Source: Parabacteroides timonensis (GTDB lineage Bacteria > Bacteroidota > Bacteroidia > Bacteroidales > Tannerellaceae). From it: a stretch of DNA of 64,000 bases. The stretch is from positions 1,359,727 to 1,423,726 of the forward strand of contig NZ_LT669941.1 of assembly GCF_900128505.1 (NCBI RefSeq). Direction: 5' to 3'. The notes below the pieces were generated by a model that had not been told where the DNA came from, ran no database searches, and was given only the letters and a program-made list of their open reading frames with translations. Of the stretch, positions 8,158 through 16,855 are shown piece by piece (position 1 is the first letter of the stretch; each line of letters opens with the position of its first letter). The translations under genes and the position numbers were made by a program.

Positions 8158-9114
8158 TTACCGGGAACGAACTTCTCTCCTCATAAAAGATACATATGAT
8201 AAAGCGAAACAAACAACCGTCGCCGCAATCAGCCCGGTCAATTGCGGCCAGACAACCATCAGGCTCTGTCCTAAAGGCAACGGACTGGGAATAGCTCCAT
8301 GAACCTGTTCCATAGTCAATGGCCCTAGACTTCTGACTGAAGGCATCAGCAATGTGGTCGTTGCGTCACTGAACAACTGGCTCGGTGCGAAACGTAACAG
8401 ATTAAGCATAAAGCGCTGGTAACTGATTATCTGATAATCGCTGGCAAATCCGGAAGGACTGAGTGCTTTTCCTATCAGATTAATGATCATATTATAAAAA
8501 ACACTGAAAAACAACCAGATCGCCACACAAGCCAATGCAGAAGTCGCCGCCTGACGGAATTGTATGGAAAAGAATATCGACAAATTCAACCAAAAGGCTA
8601 CGTAGAAGATACTAACAATAATAAAGAACACCATCCTCAGAAACTCTTCTGCCGTTGGCGGAATACCGATAGCAATCAACCCAAAGCCCATCACCAGAAA
8701 GCCTAACGAGAACAGCATAATCGCTATCACGATCAAAGCTCCCACAAACTTCGCATTGATCAGATAATCCCGATGAATCGGTTGTGACAGGATACGGCTA
8801 AGCGTACCCCTGTTTTGCTCCGAATTGATCGCATCAAATCCGAGGGCGATTCCTAACAATGGCCCTAAAAAGCTGATAAATACGACAAAGGAGGGCAACG
8901 TCCCATCTGATACGGTAAACAGCTTCAGAAACAAGAATGCATTATCCGGATCATTCGGTTTAATAGAAGCACCGATATTAGTAAGGGCAGTGTACAACGC
9001 CCCCATACAAGTCAACGCAATTATGACGATCAGAATGATAAACCGCCAGCTTCTCACATGGTCGGCGACTTCCTTATTTACAATTACCCAAAAAGGATGA
9101 TATATTCTATTCAT
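8158..9114 (-). CDS. ABC-2 type transporter permease
   Basis: A 318-residue integral membrane subunit of an ABC-2 exporter. From the ATG at 9114 the protein begins MNRIYHPFWVIVNKEVADHVRSWRF, with the usual N-terminal amphipathic segment before membrane span 1. About six spans follow; the cytosolic loop ALGFDAINSEQNRGTLSRILSQP is the typical coupling motif of NatB/NosY-like permeases. The frame continues upstream to 9213, but that lies inside the ATPase gene, and the 9114 start overlaps the ATPase stop by 8 bases, a sign of translational coupling. It is the third gene of the NEW3-ATPase-permease operon. Cargo is unknown. Confidence 0.88.
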   Translation of the reverse strand: MNRIYHPFWVIVNKEVADHVRSWRFIILIVIIALTCMGALYTALTNIGASIKPNDPDNAFLFLKLFTVSDGTLPSFVVFISFLGPLLGIALGFDAINSEQNRGTLSRILSQPIHRDYLINAKFVGALIVIAIMLFSLGFLVMGFGLIAIGIPPTAEEFLRMVFFIIVSIFYVAFWLNLSIFFSIQFRQAATSALACVAIWLFFSVFYNMIINLIGKALSPSGFASDYQIISYQRFMLNLLRFAPSQLFSDATTTLLMPSVRSLGPLTMEQVHGAIPSPLPLGQSLMVVWPQLTGLIAATVVCFALSYVSFMRREVRSR

Positions 9115-9847
9115 GATCTTTACCTCCTTCGAAATAACGATTATAAATATGTTCGAGCGCATGTTCTTCTTTTTGCAACTCGGCCAGCCTAATATCAGCC
9201 AGTAGTTTACCACCGCTAAATAACCCGACCCGGTTACAAACCTGCTGAACCTGATCCAGATGATGGGAAGAGAATAAGACCGTCAAACCGTCCTCATGGC
9301 TCAACTGATGAATTAAATCCATAAATTCGCGTACACCGGACGGATCTATCCCCGATGTCGGTTCATCCAGAATAATTACTTCCGGCTCTTTTATCAATAC
9401 ATCGGCCAGTCCCAGACGCTGACGCATACCCCGGGAATATTTCCCGGCTTTCTTCTTTCCTTCATTAGTCAAGCCTACCCTGTCTAGTAGCTGTTCCGCT
9501 TTCTGTATCGCTTCGCTTTTAGGAATACCATTCAACTGAGCCGTGTAAACCAGGTTCTCTATTCCGGTCATATCATCATAAAAACCTACGTCTTCGGGTA
9601 AATAGCCAACTTTCCTTTTCACCTCTATCGGGTGGGTAGTCGAATCTATACCACAGACCTTTACTGACCCGGAAGTAGGTTCGGTCAGTCCGAGCATCAT
9701 TAGGATAGTTGTTGATTTACCCGCACCATTAGGGCCAAGCAAACCAAATATATCACCTTTCTCAACAGTGAGATTCAAATCGTTCACTGCTGTAAAACCT
9801 CCGTACTTCTTTGTCAAGCCGGTTAGTTCGATAACATGCTGGCACAT
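9107..9847 (-). CDS. ABC transporter ATP-binding protein
   Basis: A 246-residue ABC ATPase of the NatA/CcmA-like class. Walker A GLLGPNGAGKSTT (about residues 34-46), the signature KYSRGMRQRLGLADVL (about 138-153), Walker B VIILDEPTSGIDP (about 158-170) and the switch SSHHLD (about 194-199) are all intact. It lies 3 bases after the NEW3 gene and overlaps the permease start by 8 bases, so the three genes form one operon. It powers the neighbouring ABC-2 permease at the inner membrane. Confidence 0.95.
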   Translation of the reverse strand: MCQHVIELTGLTKKYGGFTAVNDLNLTVEKGDIFGLLGPNGAGKSTTILMMLGLTEPTSGSVKVCGIDSTTHPIEVKRKVGYLPEDVGFYDDMTGIENLVYTAQLNGIPKSEAIQKAEQLLDRVGLTNEGKKKAGKYSRGMRQRLGLADVLIKEPEVIILDEPTSGIDPSGVREFMDLIHQLSHEDGLTVLFSSHHLDQVQQVCNRVGLFSGGKLLADIRLAELQKEEHALEHIYNRYFEGGKDHE

Positions 9848-9850
9848 GGC

Positions 9851-11005
9851 TTACCTCCTTCCGTATTTGCGGAACAGATAATACACACCACCTAATACTA
9901 CCACTATAATAAATACGCCGACCCATCCCCAGACCATCGGGGTCTTTACGGAGATACGGAAATCTGCAGTAGCATTAACTTCCGGCGTCTTTGCTTCCAT
10001 TTTTGTAACATAATCGCCCGGAAGCGCCTTTTTGGAAGCCTTTACGATAGCCACCACATTTGTACTCTGCCCTGCCCCCAGTTTTACGACCTTGGCAGGA
10101 TCGAAAGAGACTTCCCAGTCTACCGGTTTACTTGCTGAAAATGTTACATCTTTCAACTCACCGGAACCGTTATTCTTTACTACCAGATCTATCCGCTTGG
10201 TATCGCCAGCCGTTATATCCGAACTAAGCAATCCCCTCGGTGTCGTCAATTCCATTTCATAGGAACCGGTGATGACTACTTCCAGTTCCAGATCAGCAGA
10301 AGTAGAACCAGTCGATGCATGAACGGGGATTTTATAAGTTCCTGCTGCTACATTTGCCGGCGGATTGACATCGATCGTTATATTTTGAGTCGCGTTCGGT
10401 TCTACCTGTGCAGATGTCGCCTGCTTATAATTAGGCTTAAACACCACATTCCAACCTCTTTCCACTTCAGCCGTCAGGGCATAAAGTTGTTGTTCCGCAG
10501 TACGATTCTTGATCGTTGCATTAAAGGTAAAAGTAGATTTGGAATTACCTTCCATATTTGGCTGGGTAGTTGTGAAGTCTGTCTGATAAGTTCCCTGCTT
10601 GGAAACGGTAATAGTAAGCGGAAGTTTTGCCATGCCATCAGCCGAAACCGTAAAATTATAAGTTCCCTTATTCACTTTCACCGGCACTTCCACCTTCAGG
10701 GAAAAATTCTTCTTCTCATCCGGAAGGACCGAAAGCTGGCTGATCGAATATCCCCCGGACTTTACTTCATAACTCCATCCCCGAGGCATTCCCTCGACAG
10801 AGATAGTTGCATTTTTCACTTCGTCACTTTTGTTAATGACGTCAATACTGTAATCGATCGACTCCCCCGGCGGAACCGCTATCTTTGTGTAGGGAGTGTA
10901 CAACATCACGCTCTTTTCAGAATCATCAGCGTGGACTTTACTACAAGGGATTATCCCCAATAACAGTACAAATAATAGGTTTAAACAGTTAATTTGCATT
11001 TTCAT
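9851..11005 (-). CDS. NEW3-domain membrane-anchored protein of an ABC cassette
   Basis: A 384-residue exported protein with an N-terminal signal peptide (to about residue 27) and three Ig-like NEW3 (NPCBM-associated) domains (about 30-135, 140-245, 250-350). It ends in one membrane span (VWGWVGVFIIVVVLGGVYYLF) and a basic tail, so the body should lie in the periplasm anchored to the inner membrane. Repeated motifs such as PPGESIDYSIDVINKSDE and NNGSGELKDVTFSASKP mark the Ig-like repeats. It is the first gene of an operon with an ATPase and a permease, suggesting a substrate-facing accessory subunit; this is inference from context. Confidence 0.8.
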   Translation of the reverse strand: MKMQINCLNLLFVLLLGIIPCSKVHADDSEKSVMLYTPYTKIAVPPGESIDYSIDVINKSDEVKNATISVEGMPRGWSYEVKSGGYSISQLSVLPDEKKNFSLKVEVPVKVNKGTYNFTVSADGMAKLPLTITVSKQGTYQTDFTTTQPNMEGNSKSTFTFNATIKNRTAEQQLYALTAEVERGWNVVFKPNYKQATSAQVEPNATQNITIDVNPPANVAAGTYKIPVHASTGSTSADLELEVVITGSYEMELTTPRGLLSSDITAGDTKRIDLVVKNNGSGELKDVTFSASKPVDWEVSFDPAKVVKLGAGQSTNVVAIVKASKKALPGDYVTKMEAKTPEVNATADFRISVKTPMVWGWVGVFIIVVVLGGVYYLFRKYGRR

Positions 11006-11327
11006 AATGATTTTTATAGAGTATACAAAAATGATTACTTATTAGCCGGAGGCAAATATATAGACAGAGAGTATTAGATACTTTTAAAAGAATTAAAAAA
11101 AAACTATCGTACAAGCATTTCCTTTCCTAATCCGTTAAAGCTCTGTTATGGATGCGATAACAAACGAACCTTTCCTATACATTATATATAGACAACCCTA
11201 AAAGAAGCCATTTGTATGCTAAACAGACCGAATTATTCTGCAAATGTAACATTGAAATAAAATATTTTTGTGTAAGTTTGCGAGCGCTAAGAAAGACATT
11301 TTATACAGAAATTTAAATACAAGAGTT
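11006..11327. other. Divergent promoter region between the NEW3 operon and pgk
   Basis: No gene is visible. It holds CAAATATA at 11053-11060 (TATATTTG on the minus strand, the likely -7 of the NEW3 operon) and the pgk promoter at 11252-11280. An A-rich stretch lies near 11090-11105. Nothing else stands out. Confidence 0.6.
11252..11280 (+). promoter_or_regulatory. pgk promoter
   Basis: TTG (11252-11254), 18 bases, then TAAGTTTG (11273-11280), a good Bacteroidota promoter. It lies about 47 bases before the pgk ATG and overlaps the longer in-frame ORF start at 11268, which rules that start out. Confidence 0.75.
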
Positions 11328-12599
11328 ATGCAATCAATTGACAATTTCAATTTTGCCGGCAAAAAGGCATTTGTAAGAGTTGACTTCAACGTTCCATTGG
11401 ACGAAAACTTCAACATCACAGACGACACCCGTATTCGTGCCGCTCTTCCTACTCTTAAGAAGATCCTGGCAGACGGTGGCAGTGTAATCATAGGTTCTCA
11501 CCTGGGTCGTCCGAAAGGCGTTACTGATAAATTTTCACTGAAACATATTTTGGGTCGTGTATCTGAATTACTGGGCGTAGAAGTTCAGTTTGCTAACGAC
11601 TGTATTGGTGAAGAAGCTGGTGCTAAAGCTGCTGCTCTGCAACCGGGCGAAGCTTTATTGCTGGAAAACCTTCGTTTCTATGCAGAAGAAGAAGGTAAAC
11701 CCAGAGGTTTGGCTGAAGATGCAACAGACGACGAAAAGAAAGCTGCTAAAAAAGCAGTAAAAGAAAGCCAGAAAGAATTCACTAAGAGATTGGCTTCTTA
11801 TGCAGACTGCTATGTAAACGATGCATTCGGTACTGCTCACCGTGCTCACGCTTCTACGGCGCTGATCGCTGATTACTTCGATGCTGACCACAAAATGTTC
11901 GGTTACCTGATGGAAAAAGAAGTAAAAGCTGTAGAAAAAGTAATGAACGACATCGCTCGTCCGTTTACCGCTATCATGGGTGGTTCTAAAGTTTCTTCTA
12001 AAATCGAAATCATCGAAAACCTGCTGAACAAAGTAGATAACCTGATCGTAACAGGTGGTATGACTTATACTTTCACTAAGGCTATGGGCGGCAAGATCGG
12101 TAACTCTATCTGCGAAGATGACAAACTGGATCTGGCTCTCGACCTGATGAAGAAAGCAAAAGAAAAAGGTGTAAACCTGGTATTGGCTGTCGACGCTAAG
12201 ATCGCTGATGCTTTCAGCAACGACGCAAATACTAAATTTGCTAACGTTAACGAAATTCCTGACGGATGGGAAGGTCTTGACATCGGTCCTAAGACTATCG
12301 AAATCTACGCTGACGTTATCAAGAAATCTAAGACTATCCTTTGGAACGGTCCTACAGGCGTATTCGAATTCGAAAACTTCACTGACGGTTCTCGTGCAGT
12401 AGGTAACGCTATCGTTGAAGCTACTAAGAACGGTGCATTCTCTCTTGTTGGTGGTGGCGACTCTGTTGCTTGCGTTAACAAGTTCGGTATTGCAAGCGAA
12501 GTATCTTATGTATCTACAGGTGGTGGTGCTTTGCTGGAAGCTATCGAAGGCAAAGTTCTGCCGGGTATCGCAGCTGTTAAAGGCGAACCGTACAAATAA
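11328..12599 (+). CDS. pgk: Phosphoglycerate kinase
   Basis: Glycolytic enzyme transferring phosphate from 1,3-bisphosphoglycerate to ADP. The 423-residue chain begins MQSIDNFNFAGKKAFVRVDFNVPLD, with the substrate-binding VDFNVP motif (about 18-23), then GSHLGRP (about 58-64), and the C-terminal nucleotide site WNGPTGVFE and VGGGDSVACVNKFG. An insertion relative to shorter bacterial enzymes (EDATDDEKKAAKKAVKESQKE, about 128-148) is common in Bacteroidales. Codon choice is noticeably optimised, as expected for a highly expressed gene. The start at 11328 follows the promoter at 11252-11280. A strong terminator follows the stop. Confidence 0.98.
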   Translation: MQSIDNFNFAGKKAFVRVDFNVPLDENFNITDDTRIRAALPTLKKILADGGSVIIGSHLGRPKGVTDKFSLKHILGRVSELLGVEVQFANDCIGEEAGAKAAALQPGEALLLENLRFYAEEEGKPRGLAEDATDDEKKAAKKAVKESQKEFTKRLASYADCYVNDAFGTAHRAHASTALIADYFDADHKMFGYLMEKEVKAVEKVMNDIARPFTAIMGGSKVSSKIEIIENLLNKVDNLIVTGGMTYTFTKAMGGKIGNSICEDDKLDLALDLMKKAKEKGVNLVLAVDAKIADAFSNDANTKFANVNEIPDGWEGLDIGPKTIEIYADVIKKSKTILWNGPTGVFEFENFTDGSRAVGNAIVEATKNGAFSLVGGGDSVACVNKFGIASEVSYVSTGGGALLEAIEGKVLPGIAAVKGEPYK

Positions 12600-12635
12600 T
12601 TTCAGATATTGTTTATAATATCCTAATTAAATATA

Positions 12636-12674
12636 AAACCCCGGTGAAGTGATTTCACCGGGGTTTCTTGTTTT
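12636..12674 (+). terminator. Terminator after pgk
   Basis: A near-perfect 12-13-bp stem (AAACCCCGGTGAA / TTCACCGGGGTTT) with a short loop, followed by a T-rich tract. Confidence 0.88.
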
Positions 12675-12743
12675 ATAATCACTGCCTCATAATATCCCAT
12701 CTGGGATGTATTACGGATGAATAACGTAACCATATATGCCTCC

Positions 12744-12772
12744 TTGCAATATTGAATTAATTCATATCTTTG
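12744..12772 (+). promoter_or_regulatory. Promoter of the riboswitch-nrdDG transcript
   Basis: TTG (12744-12746), 18 bases, then TATCTTTG (12765-12772), the same spacing as the pgk promoter. It puts the transcript start just before the aptamer. Confidence 0.7.
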
Positions 12773-12780
12773 TTATCGAC

Positions 12781-12975
12781 AATGGTTTCCGAATCACATT
12801 TCAGTGAGAAAGATTAAAAGGGAATCCTGTGAAAATCAGGAACTATCCCCGTAGCTGTAAGTTTTGCTCCTGCAAAGGAGAAATGTAGTAACTGTCATAT
12901 ACCACTGGTCTCAAGGCCGGGAAGGTGTTACTACTGAAACAAGTCAGAAGACCTGCCATTTCAATCAGACAGAAT
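12781..12975 (+). promoter_or_regulatory. Cobalamin riboswitch controlling nrdDG
   Basis: An adenosylcobalamin-type aptamer. Conserved elements appear in order: AAAAGGGAATCC at about 12817-12828, the core GAACTATCCCCGTAGCTGTAAG around 12840, and GGTCTCAAGGCCGGGAAGG near 12907. Then comes the B12 box AAGTCAGAAGACCTGCC at 12941-12957. The closing strand sits near 12995-13010. It lies directly upstream of nrdD, the only sizeable gene downstream, so B12 should repress the B12-independent class III ribonucleotide reductase. The region from about 12976 to 13096 is the expression platform; a specific terminator or sequestering helix was not resolved by eye. Confidence 0.93.
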
Positions 12976-13096
12976 CCAGCGCTTTCGGGTGAAAAGCAGT
13001 GGTATGAATCCTTATAAGATCCATTTATCACTTTATCTCCGGGAATCATTGCGGAACTGCATGAACAGAAGTATTGTTTAATCTTAAATAAAAAGT

Positions 13097-15190
13097 ATGA
13101 TCAGCACGGAGATTTTTATTGTCAAGAGAGATGGTAAAAAAGAAGTATTCTCACTTGACAAAATCAAGAATGCGATAGCTAAAGCATTTTTGTCGGTAGG
13201 AAGTTTTGCTACCCAGGAAGTAATAACCAATATCCTCAGCCGCATCAGTGTCAGCGAAGGGACAAGTGTGGAAGATATTCAGAACCAGGTGGAAGTTGCC
13301 TTGATGGCAGAGCATTATTATGCGGTAGCTAAGTCATATATGCTATACCGGCAGAAACATCTGGAAGATCGGGAAGTAAGGGATAAACTACGCTTTCTAT
13401 TGGATTATTGCGATGCATCCAATCCGGCTACCGGAAGTAAATATGATGCTAATGCCAATGTGGAGAATAAAAATATCGCGACCCTGATAGGTGAATTACC
13501 GAAATCAAACTTTATCCGCCTGAACCGCCGGCTGCTAACAGACCGGCTAAAAGATATGTACGGCAAAGAAGTATCGGACCGTTATCTGGAACTGTTGAAT
13601 CACCATTTCATTTATAAGAATGATGAAACAAACCTTGCCAACTATTGTGCCAGTATAACAATGTATCCCTGGCTGATAAGCGGTACAGCTTCTGTCGGAG
13701 GTAACTCTACCGCCCCAACCAACCTGAAATCTTTCTGTGGCGGTTTCATCAATATGGTATTCATCGTTTCAAGTATGTTGAGCGGTGCGTGTGCGACTCC
13801 CGAGTTTCTGATGTATATGAATTATTTTGTCGGATTGGAATATGGAAAGGATTATTACCGACATGCCGACGATGTGGTAGACTTGTCCAGTAAGCAACGA
13901 ACGATAGACAAAATGATTACAGACTGTTTCGAACAAATAGTCTATTCCATCAACCAGCCTACCGGAGCCAGAAACTTCCAGGCTGTCTTTTGGAACATCG
14001 CCTATTATGACAAGTATTATTTCAACAGCCTTTTCGAGAATTTTGTATTCCCTGACGGCAGCAAACCCGATTGGGATTCGTTAAACTGGCTGCAAAAGCG
14101 GTTCATGAAATGGTTCAACAAAGAACGTACCCGTAATATTCTGACTTTTCCTGTTGAAACAATGGCACTCCTGTCAAAAGACGGAGATGTACTCGATAAG
14201 GAATACGGTGATTTTACAGCCGAGATGTATGCCGAAGGACATTCTTTCTTTACCTACATGAGCGATAATGCCGATTCGTTAAGTAGTTGCTGCCGTTTGC
14301 GCAACGAAATACAGGACAACGGTTTCAGTTATACACTGGGAGCCGGAGGTGTATCTACCGGTTCTAAAAGTGTATTGACAATCAACCTGAACCGTTGTAT
14401 CCAGCATGCCGTGAAGTCCGGTATACTTTATCCGTTCTTCCTGGAAGAAGTGATCGACCTGGTGCATAAAGTCCAGTTGGCCTACAATGAGAACCTGAAA
14501 CAATTACAGGCCAAAGGTATGTTGCCTCTGTTCGATGCCGGTTATATCAATATGAATCGCCAGTATCTTACAATCGGGGTGAACGGATTGGTTGAAGCCG
14601 CCCAGTTTATGGGAATCGAAATCAACGACAATCCCAAATATGAAGCATTTGTACAGGAAATACTCGGCATGGTAGAGAAGTACAACAAAAAGTACCGTAG
14701 TAAGGAAGTATTGTTCAACTGCGAAATGATCCCTGCTGAAAATGTAGGAGTAAAACATGCCAAATGGGATAAAGAAGCAGGTTATCAGACATTCCGCGAT
14801 TGCTATAACAGCTATTTCTATATCGTGGAAGATACGACACTCAACGTTGTCGACAAATTCCGCATCCACGGCCGACGTTATATCGAACATCTGACCGGTG
14901 GCTCGGCACTCCACATGAACCTGGAAGAGCATCTGAGCAAAGAACAATACCGTCAGTTACTGCGTGTCTCAGCTATAGAGGGGTGTAATTATTTTACATT
15001 CAACATACCTAATACCGTTTGTAACGATTGTAACCATATCGACAAACGCTATTTAAAAGAATGTCCCAAATGCCACAGTCAAAATGTGGATTATCTGACC
15101 CGCGTTATCGGTTATATGAAACGTATCAGCAATTTCTCACAACCTCGGCAGAAGGAAGCTCATATCAGACATTATGCTACGTTACACTGA
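13097..15190 (+). CDS. nrdD: Anaerobic (class III) ribonucleoside-triphosphate reductase
   Basis: Oxygen-sensitive glycyl-radical enzyme that reduces ribonucleoside triphosphates to deoxyribonucleotides. Length is 697 residues. Residues about 4-95 form an ATP-cone (IVKRDGKKEVFSLDKIKNAIAKAF). The barrel follows, with SSCCRLRN (about 394-401) containing conserved active-site cysteines. The C-terminus has a four-cysteine zinc site (CNDC...CPKC, about 640-660) and the radical motif RVIGYM with Gly about 672. The gene lies behind a cobalamin riboswitch and overlaps nrdG by 17 bases. A B12-dependent class II reductase elsewhere in the genome is predicted from this control but is not in the window. 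Confidence 0.97.
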   Translation: MISTEIFIVKRDGKKEVFSLDKIKNAIAKAFLSVGSFATQEVITNILSRISVSEGTSVEDIQNQVEVALMAEHYYAVAKSYMLYRQKHLEDREVRDKLRFLLDYCDASNPATGSKYDANANVENKNIATLIGELPKSNFIRLNRRLLTDRLKDMYGKEVSDRYLELLNHHFIYKNDETNLANYCASITMYPWLISGTASVGGNSTAPTNLKSFCGGFINMVFIVSSMLSGACATPEFLMYMNYFVGLEYGKDYYRHADDVVDLSSKQRTIDKMITDCFEQIVYSINQPTGARNFQAVFWNIAYYDKYYFNSLFENFVFPDGSKPDWDSLNWLQKRFMKWFNKERTRNILTFPVETMALLSKDGDVLDKEYGDFTAEMYAEGHSFFTYMSDNADSLSSCCRLRNEIQDNGFSYTLGAGGVSTGSKSVLTINLNRCIQHAVKSGILYPFFLEEVIDLVHKVQLAYNENLKQLQAKGMLPLFDAGYINMNRQYLTIGVNGLVEAAQFMGIEINDNPKYEAFVQEILGMVEKYNKKYRSKEVLFNCEMIPAENVGVKHAKWDKEAGYQTFRDCYNSYFYIVEDTTLNVVDKFRIHGRRYIEHLTGGSALHMNLEEHLSKEQYRQLLRVSAIEGCNYFTFNIPNTVCNDCNHIDKRYLKECPKCHSQNVDYLTRVIGYMKRISNFSQPRQKEAHIRHYATLH

Positions 15191-15647
15191 TTACGATATA
15201 GTCTTTCAGGAAGTACCGGACGAAATAACGTTGGCGATCAACATATCTAACTGTCCCAACCGGTGCAAAGGTTGCCATAGCCCCTATTTACTGAAAGATA
15301 TCGGCGAGCCTTTGACAGAAGAAAACCTTTCCGCACTTCTCAAGAAGTACGGAAAGGCCATTACCTGTGTCTGCTTCATGGGTGGAGATGCTTCACCTGC
15401 AGATATCAAACAATTAGCGGAATATCTGCATCATCAGACTGTTACTCCGGTAAAAGTCGGATGGTATTCGGGAAAACCCGAGCTATCCCCGGCTATCGAC
15501 CTGAAATTCTTTGAATACATCAAACTAGGTCCCTATATCGAGCATTTGGGCGGATTGAAATCCCCCACAACAAACCAACGTTTCTACCGTATCGAGAACG
15601 GGATGATGAAAGACATCACCTACCGGTTCTTTTCTACAGCGAAATGA
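15174..15647 (+). CDS. nrdG: Anaerobic ribonucleotide reductase activating protein
   Basis: Radical-SAM activase that uses a 4Fe-4S cluster and S-adenosylmethionine to place the glycyl radical on NrdD. The 157-residue protein has the cluster motif CPNRCKGC (CxxxCxxC, about residues 25-32) and the family's CVCFMGGDA segment (about 64-72). It starts 17 bases inside the end of nrdD, so translation is probably coupled and both genes answer to the same cobalamin riboswitch. No obvious terminator separates it from the convergent Gfo/Idh gene, whose stop lies 7 bases away. Confidence 0.96.
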   Translation: MLRYTDYDIVFQEVPDEITLAINISNCPNRCKGCHSPYLLKDIGEPLTEENLSALLKKYGKAITCVCFMGGDASPADIKQLAEYLHHQTVTPVKVGWYSGKPELSPAIDLKFFEYIKLGPYIEHLGGLKSPTTNQRFYRIENGMMKDITYRFFSTAK

Positions 15648-15654
15648 CAGACAG

Positions 15655-16755
15655 TTAGAACCGGACCGGTTTACCGCTTTTGGCACTCTTTATGGCAGAT
15701 TCAAGAATCTCTACTACAACCAGGTTGTTCTCCAGCGAAGACAAATCGGTGGGAGCAACCTGTATTTCTTTACGAACAGCCGCTTTTAGATAATAGAAAG
15801 AATCATTATAAGGAACTTCCAATGCAGGAGGTTGTACCGTCGTCTCTTTCCGATCGGTGTAAATACGCATGGAAGTCGGTGTGTCCTGATAAATATATCC
15901 TTTAGTACCATAAATATGCATATCTTTTCGTCCTTTCGGCCAGTTCCACGATCCCATGATCTGTACGGTTGCAGAAGGATATTCCACCAGGATCGTCGCA
16001 TCATCGTCTACGTTCGGATATTTATCCGGTTTAAATTGTTTCAATACGGCATATACACTTTTCGGTTTCTCTCCATTCATCAACCAGGTAACCAAATTAG
16101 CACCATAACAACCGAAATCGATAACCGCCCCTCCACCGTTCAGCTTCGGATCAGTCAGCCAGTCAGTGAATTCTTTTCCACACCCAATCTCGATGGGCCC
16201 TTCATGCCCGTCATAAACCTCTATACGGTTAATCTTTCCGATTGCATTATCTTCCTTTATTAGACGATAAGCTTCATGATTAGTATTATACCATGTCGTT
16301 TCATAATTGGTTAGTAACAAGGTATTATTTTTACGGGCCAGTTCTGCCATCCGGTTAGCATGTTGCATATTAACAGCTAAAGGTTTCTCGACCATTACAT
16401 GAATACCACGCGGTGCACAAGCCTCTACAACAGCCAGATGATCATAAATAGAACCATAAGCTACCACCACTTCTGGCTTCGTCTTATCCAGCATCTCCCC
16501 CAGATCGGCATAAAAAAGAGAAGCATCCAGCTTCTTTCGTAACGGATTATTTTCTCTTAACCGTTCATCCGGTTCAGCAACTCCGACAACTTCAAAATCA
16601 CCTCTGTCCATACGAATAATGACTTCATGAAGATGTCCGTGCGATACCCCGGCTACCCCCAGGCGGAGCGGTTTAGAATTTTGAGCACTTAAGATAAATG
16701 GCATGTAAACGATCGACATAAATAAAAATGTCCTGATTATCTTGTATATATTCAT
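15655..16755 (-). CDS. Secreted Gfo/Idh/MocA-family oxidoreductase
   Basis: A 366-residue NAD(P)-binding sugar oxidoreductase-like protein with an N-terminal signal peptide (MNIYKIIRTFLFMSIVYMPFILSAQ), so it should be exported. The Rossmann start RLGVAGVSHGHLHE (about 32-45) and the MVEKPLAVNMQHANRM motif (about 128-143, with the conserved EKP) define the family; the C-terminal alpha/beta domain carries NGGGAVIDFGCYG. Secreted Gfo/Idh proteins are common in glycan-degrading Bacteroidota. A minus-strand TATCTTTG (16782-16789) gives its promoter, which nearly abuts the divergent proS promoter. Substrate unknown. Confidence 0.87.
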   Translation of the reverse strand: MNIYKIIRTFLFMSIVYMPFILSAQNSKPLRLGVAGVSHGHLHEVIIRMDRGDFEVVGVAEPDERLRENNPLRKKLDASLFYADLGEMLDKTKPEVVVAYGSIYDHLAVVEACAPRGIHVMVEKPLAVNMQHANRMAELARKNNTLLLTNYETTWYNTNHEAYRLIKEDNAIGKINRIEVYDGHEGPIEIGCGKEFTDWLTDPKLNGGGAVIDFGCYGANLVTWLMNGEKPKSVYAVLKQFKPDKYPNVDDDATILVEYPSATVQIMGSWNWPKGRKDMHIYGTKGYIYQDTPTSMRIYTDRKETTVQPPALEVPYNDSFYYLKAAVRKEIQVAPTDLSSLENNLVVVEILESAIKSAKSGKPVRF

Positions 16756-16781
16756 GGCCTATATAATAGAATTGTTTGTGA

Positions 16782-16809
16782 CAAAGATATAAATATTTTT
16801 GTACCTTTG
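16782..16809. promoter_or_regulatory. Divergent -7 elements for the Gfo/Idh gene and proS
   Basis: CAAAGATA at 16782-16789 reads TATCTTTG on the minus strand. TACCTTTG at 16802-16809 is the plus-strand element for proS. The two elements are 12 bases apart, so the promoters face away from overlapping start regions. Confidence 0.65.
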
Positions 16810-16855
16810 CCCCTCATAAAAATAAGAATAGATAACATATATAACAATAAAAAAG

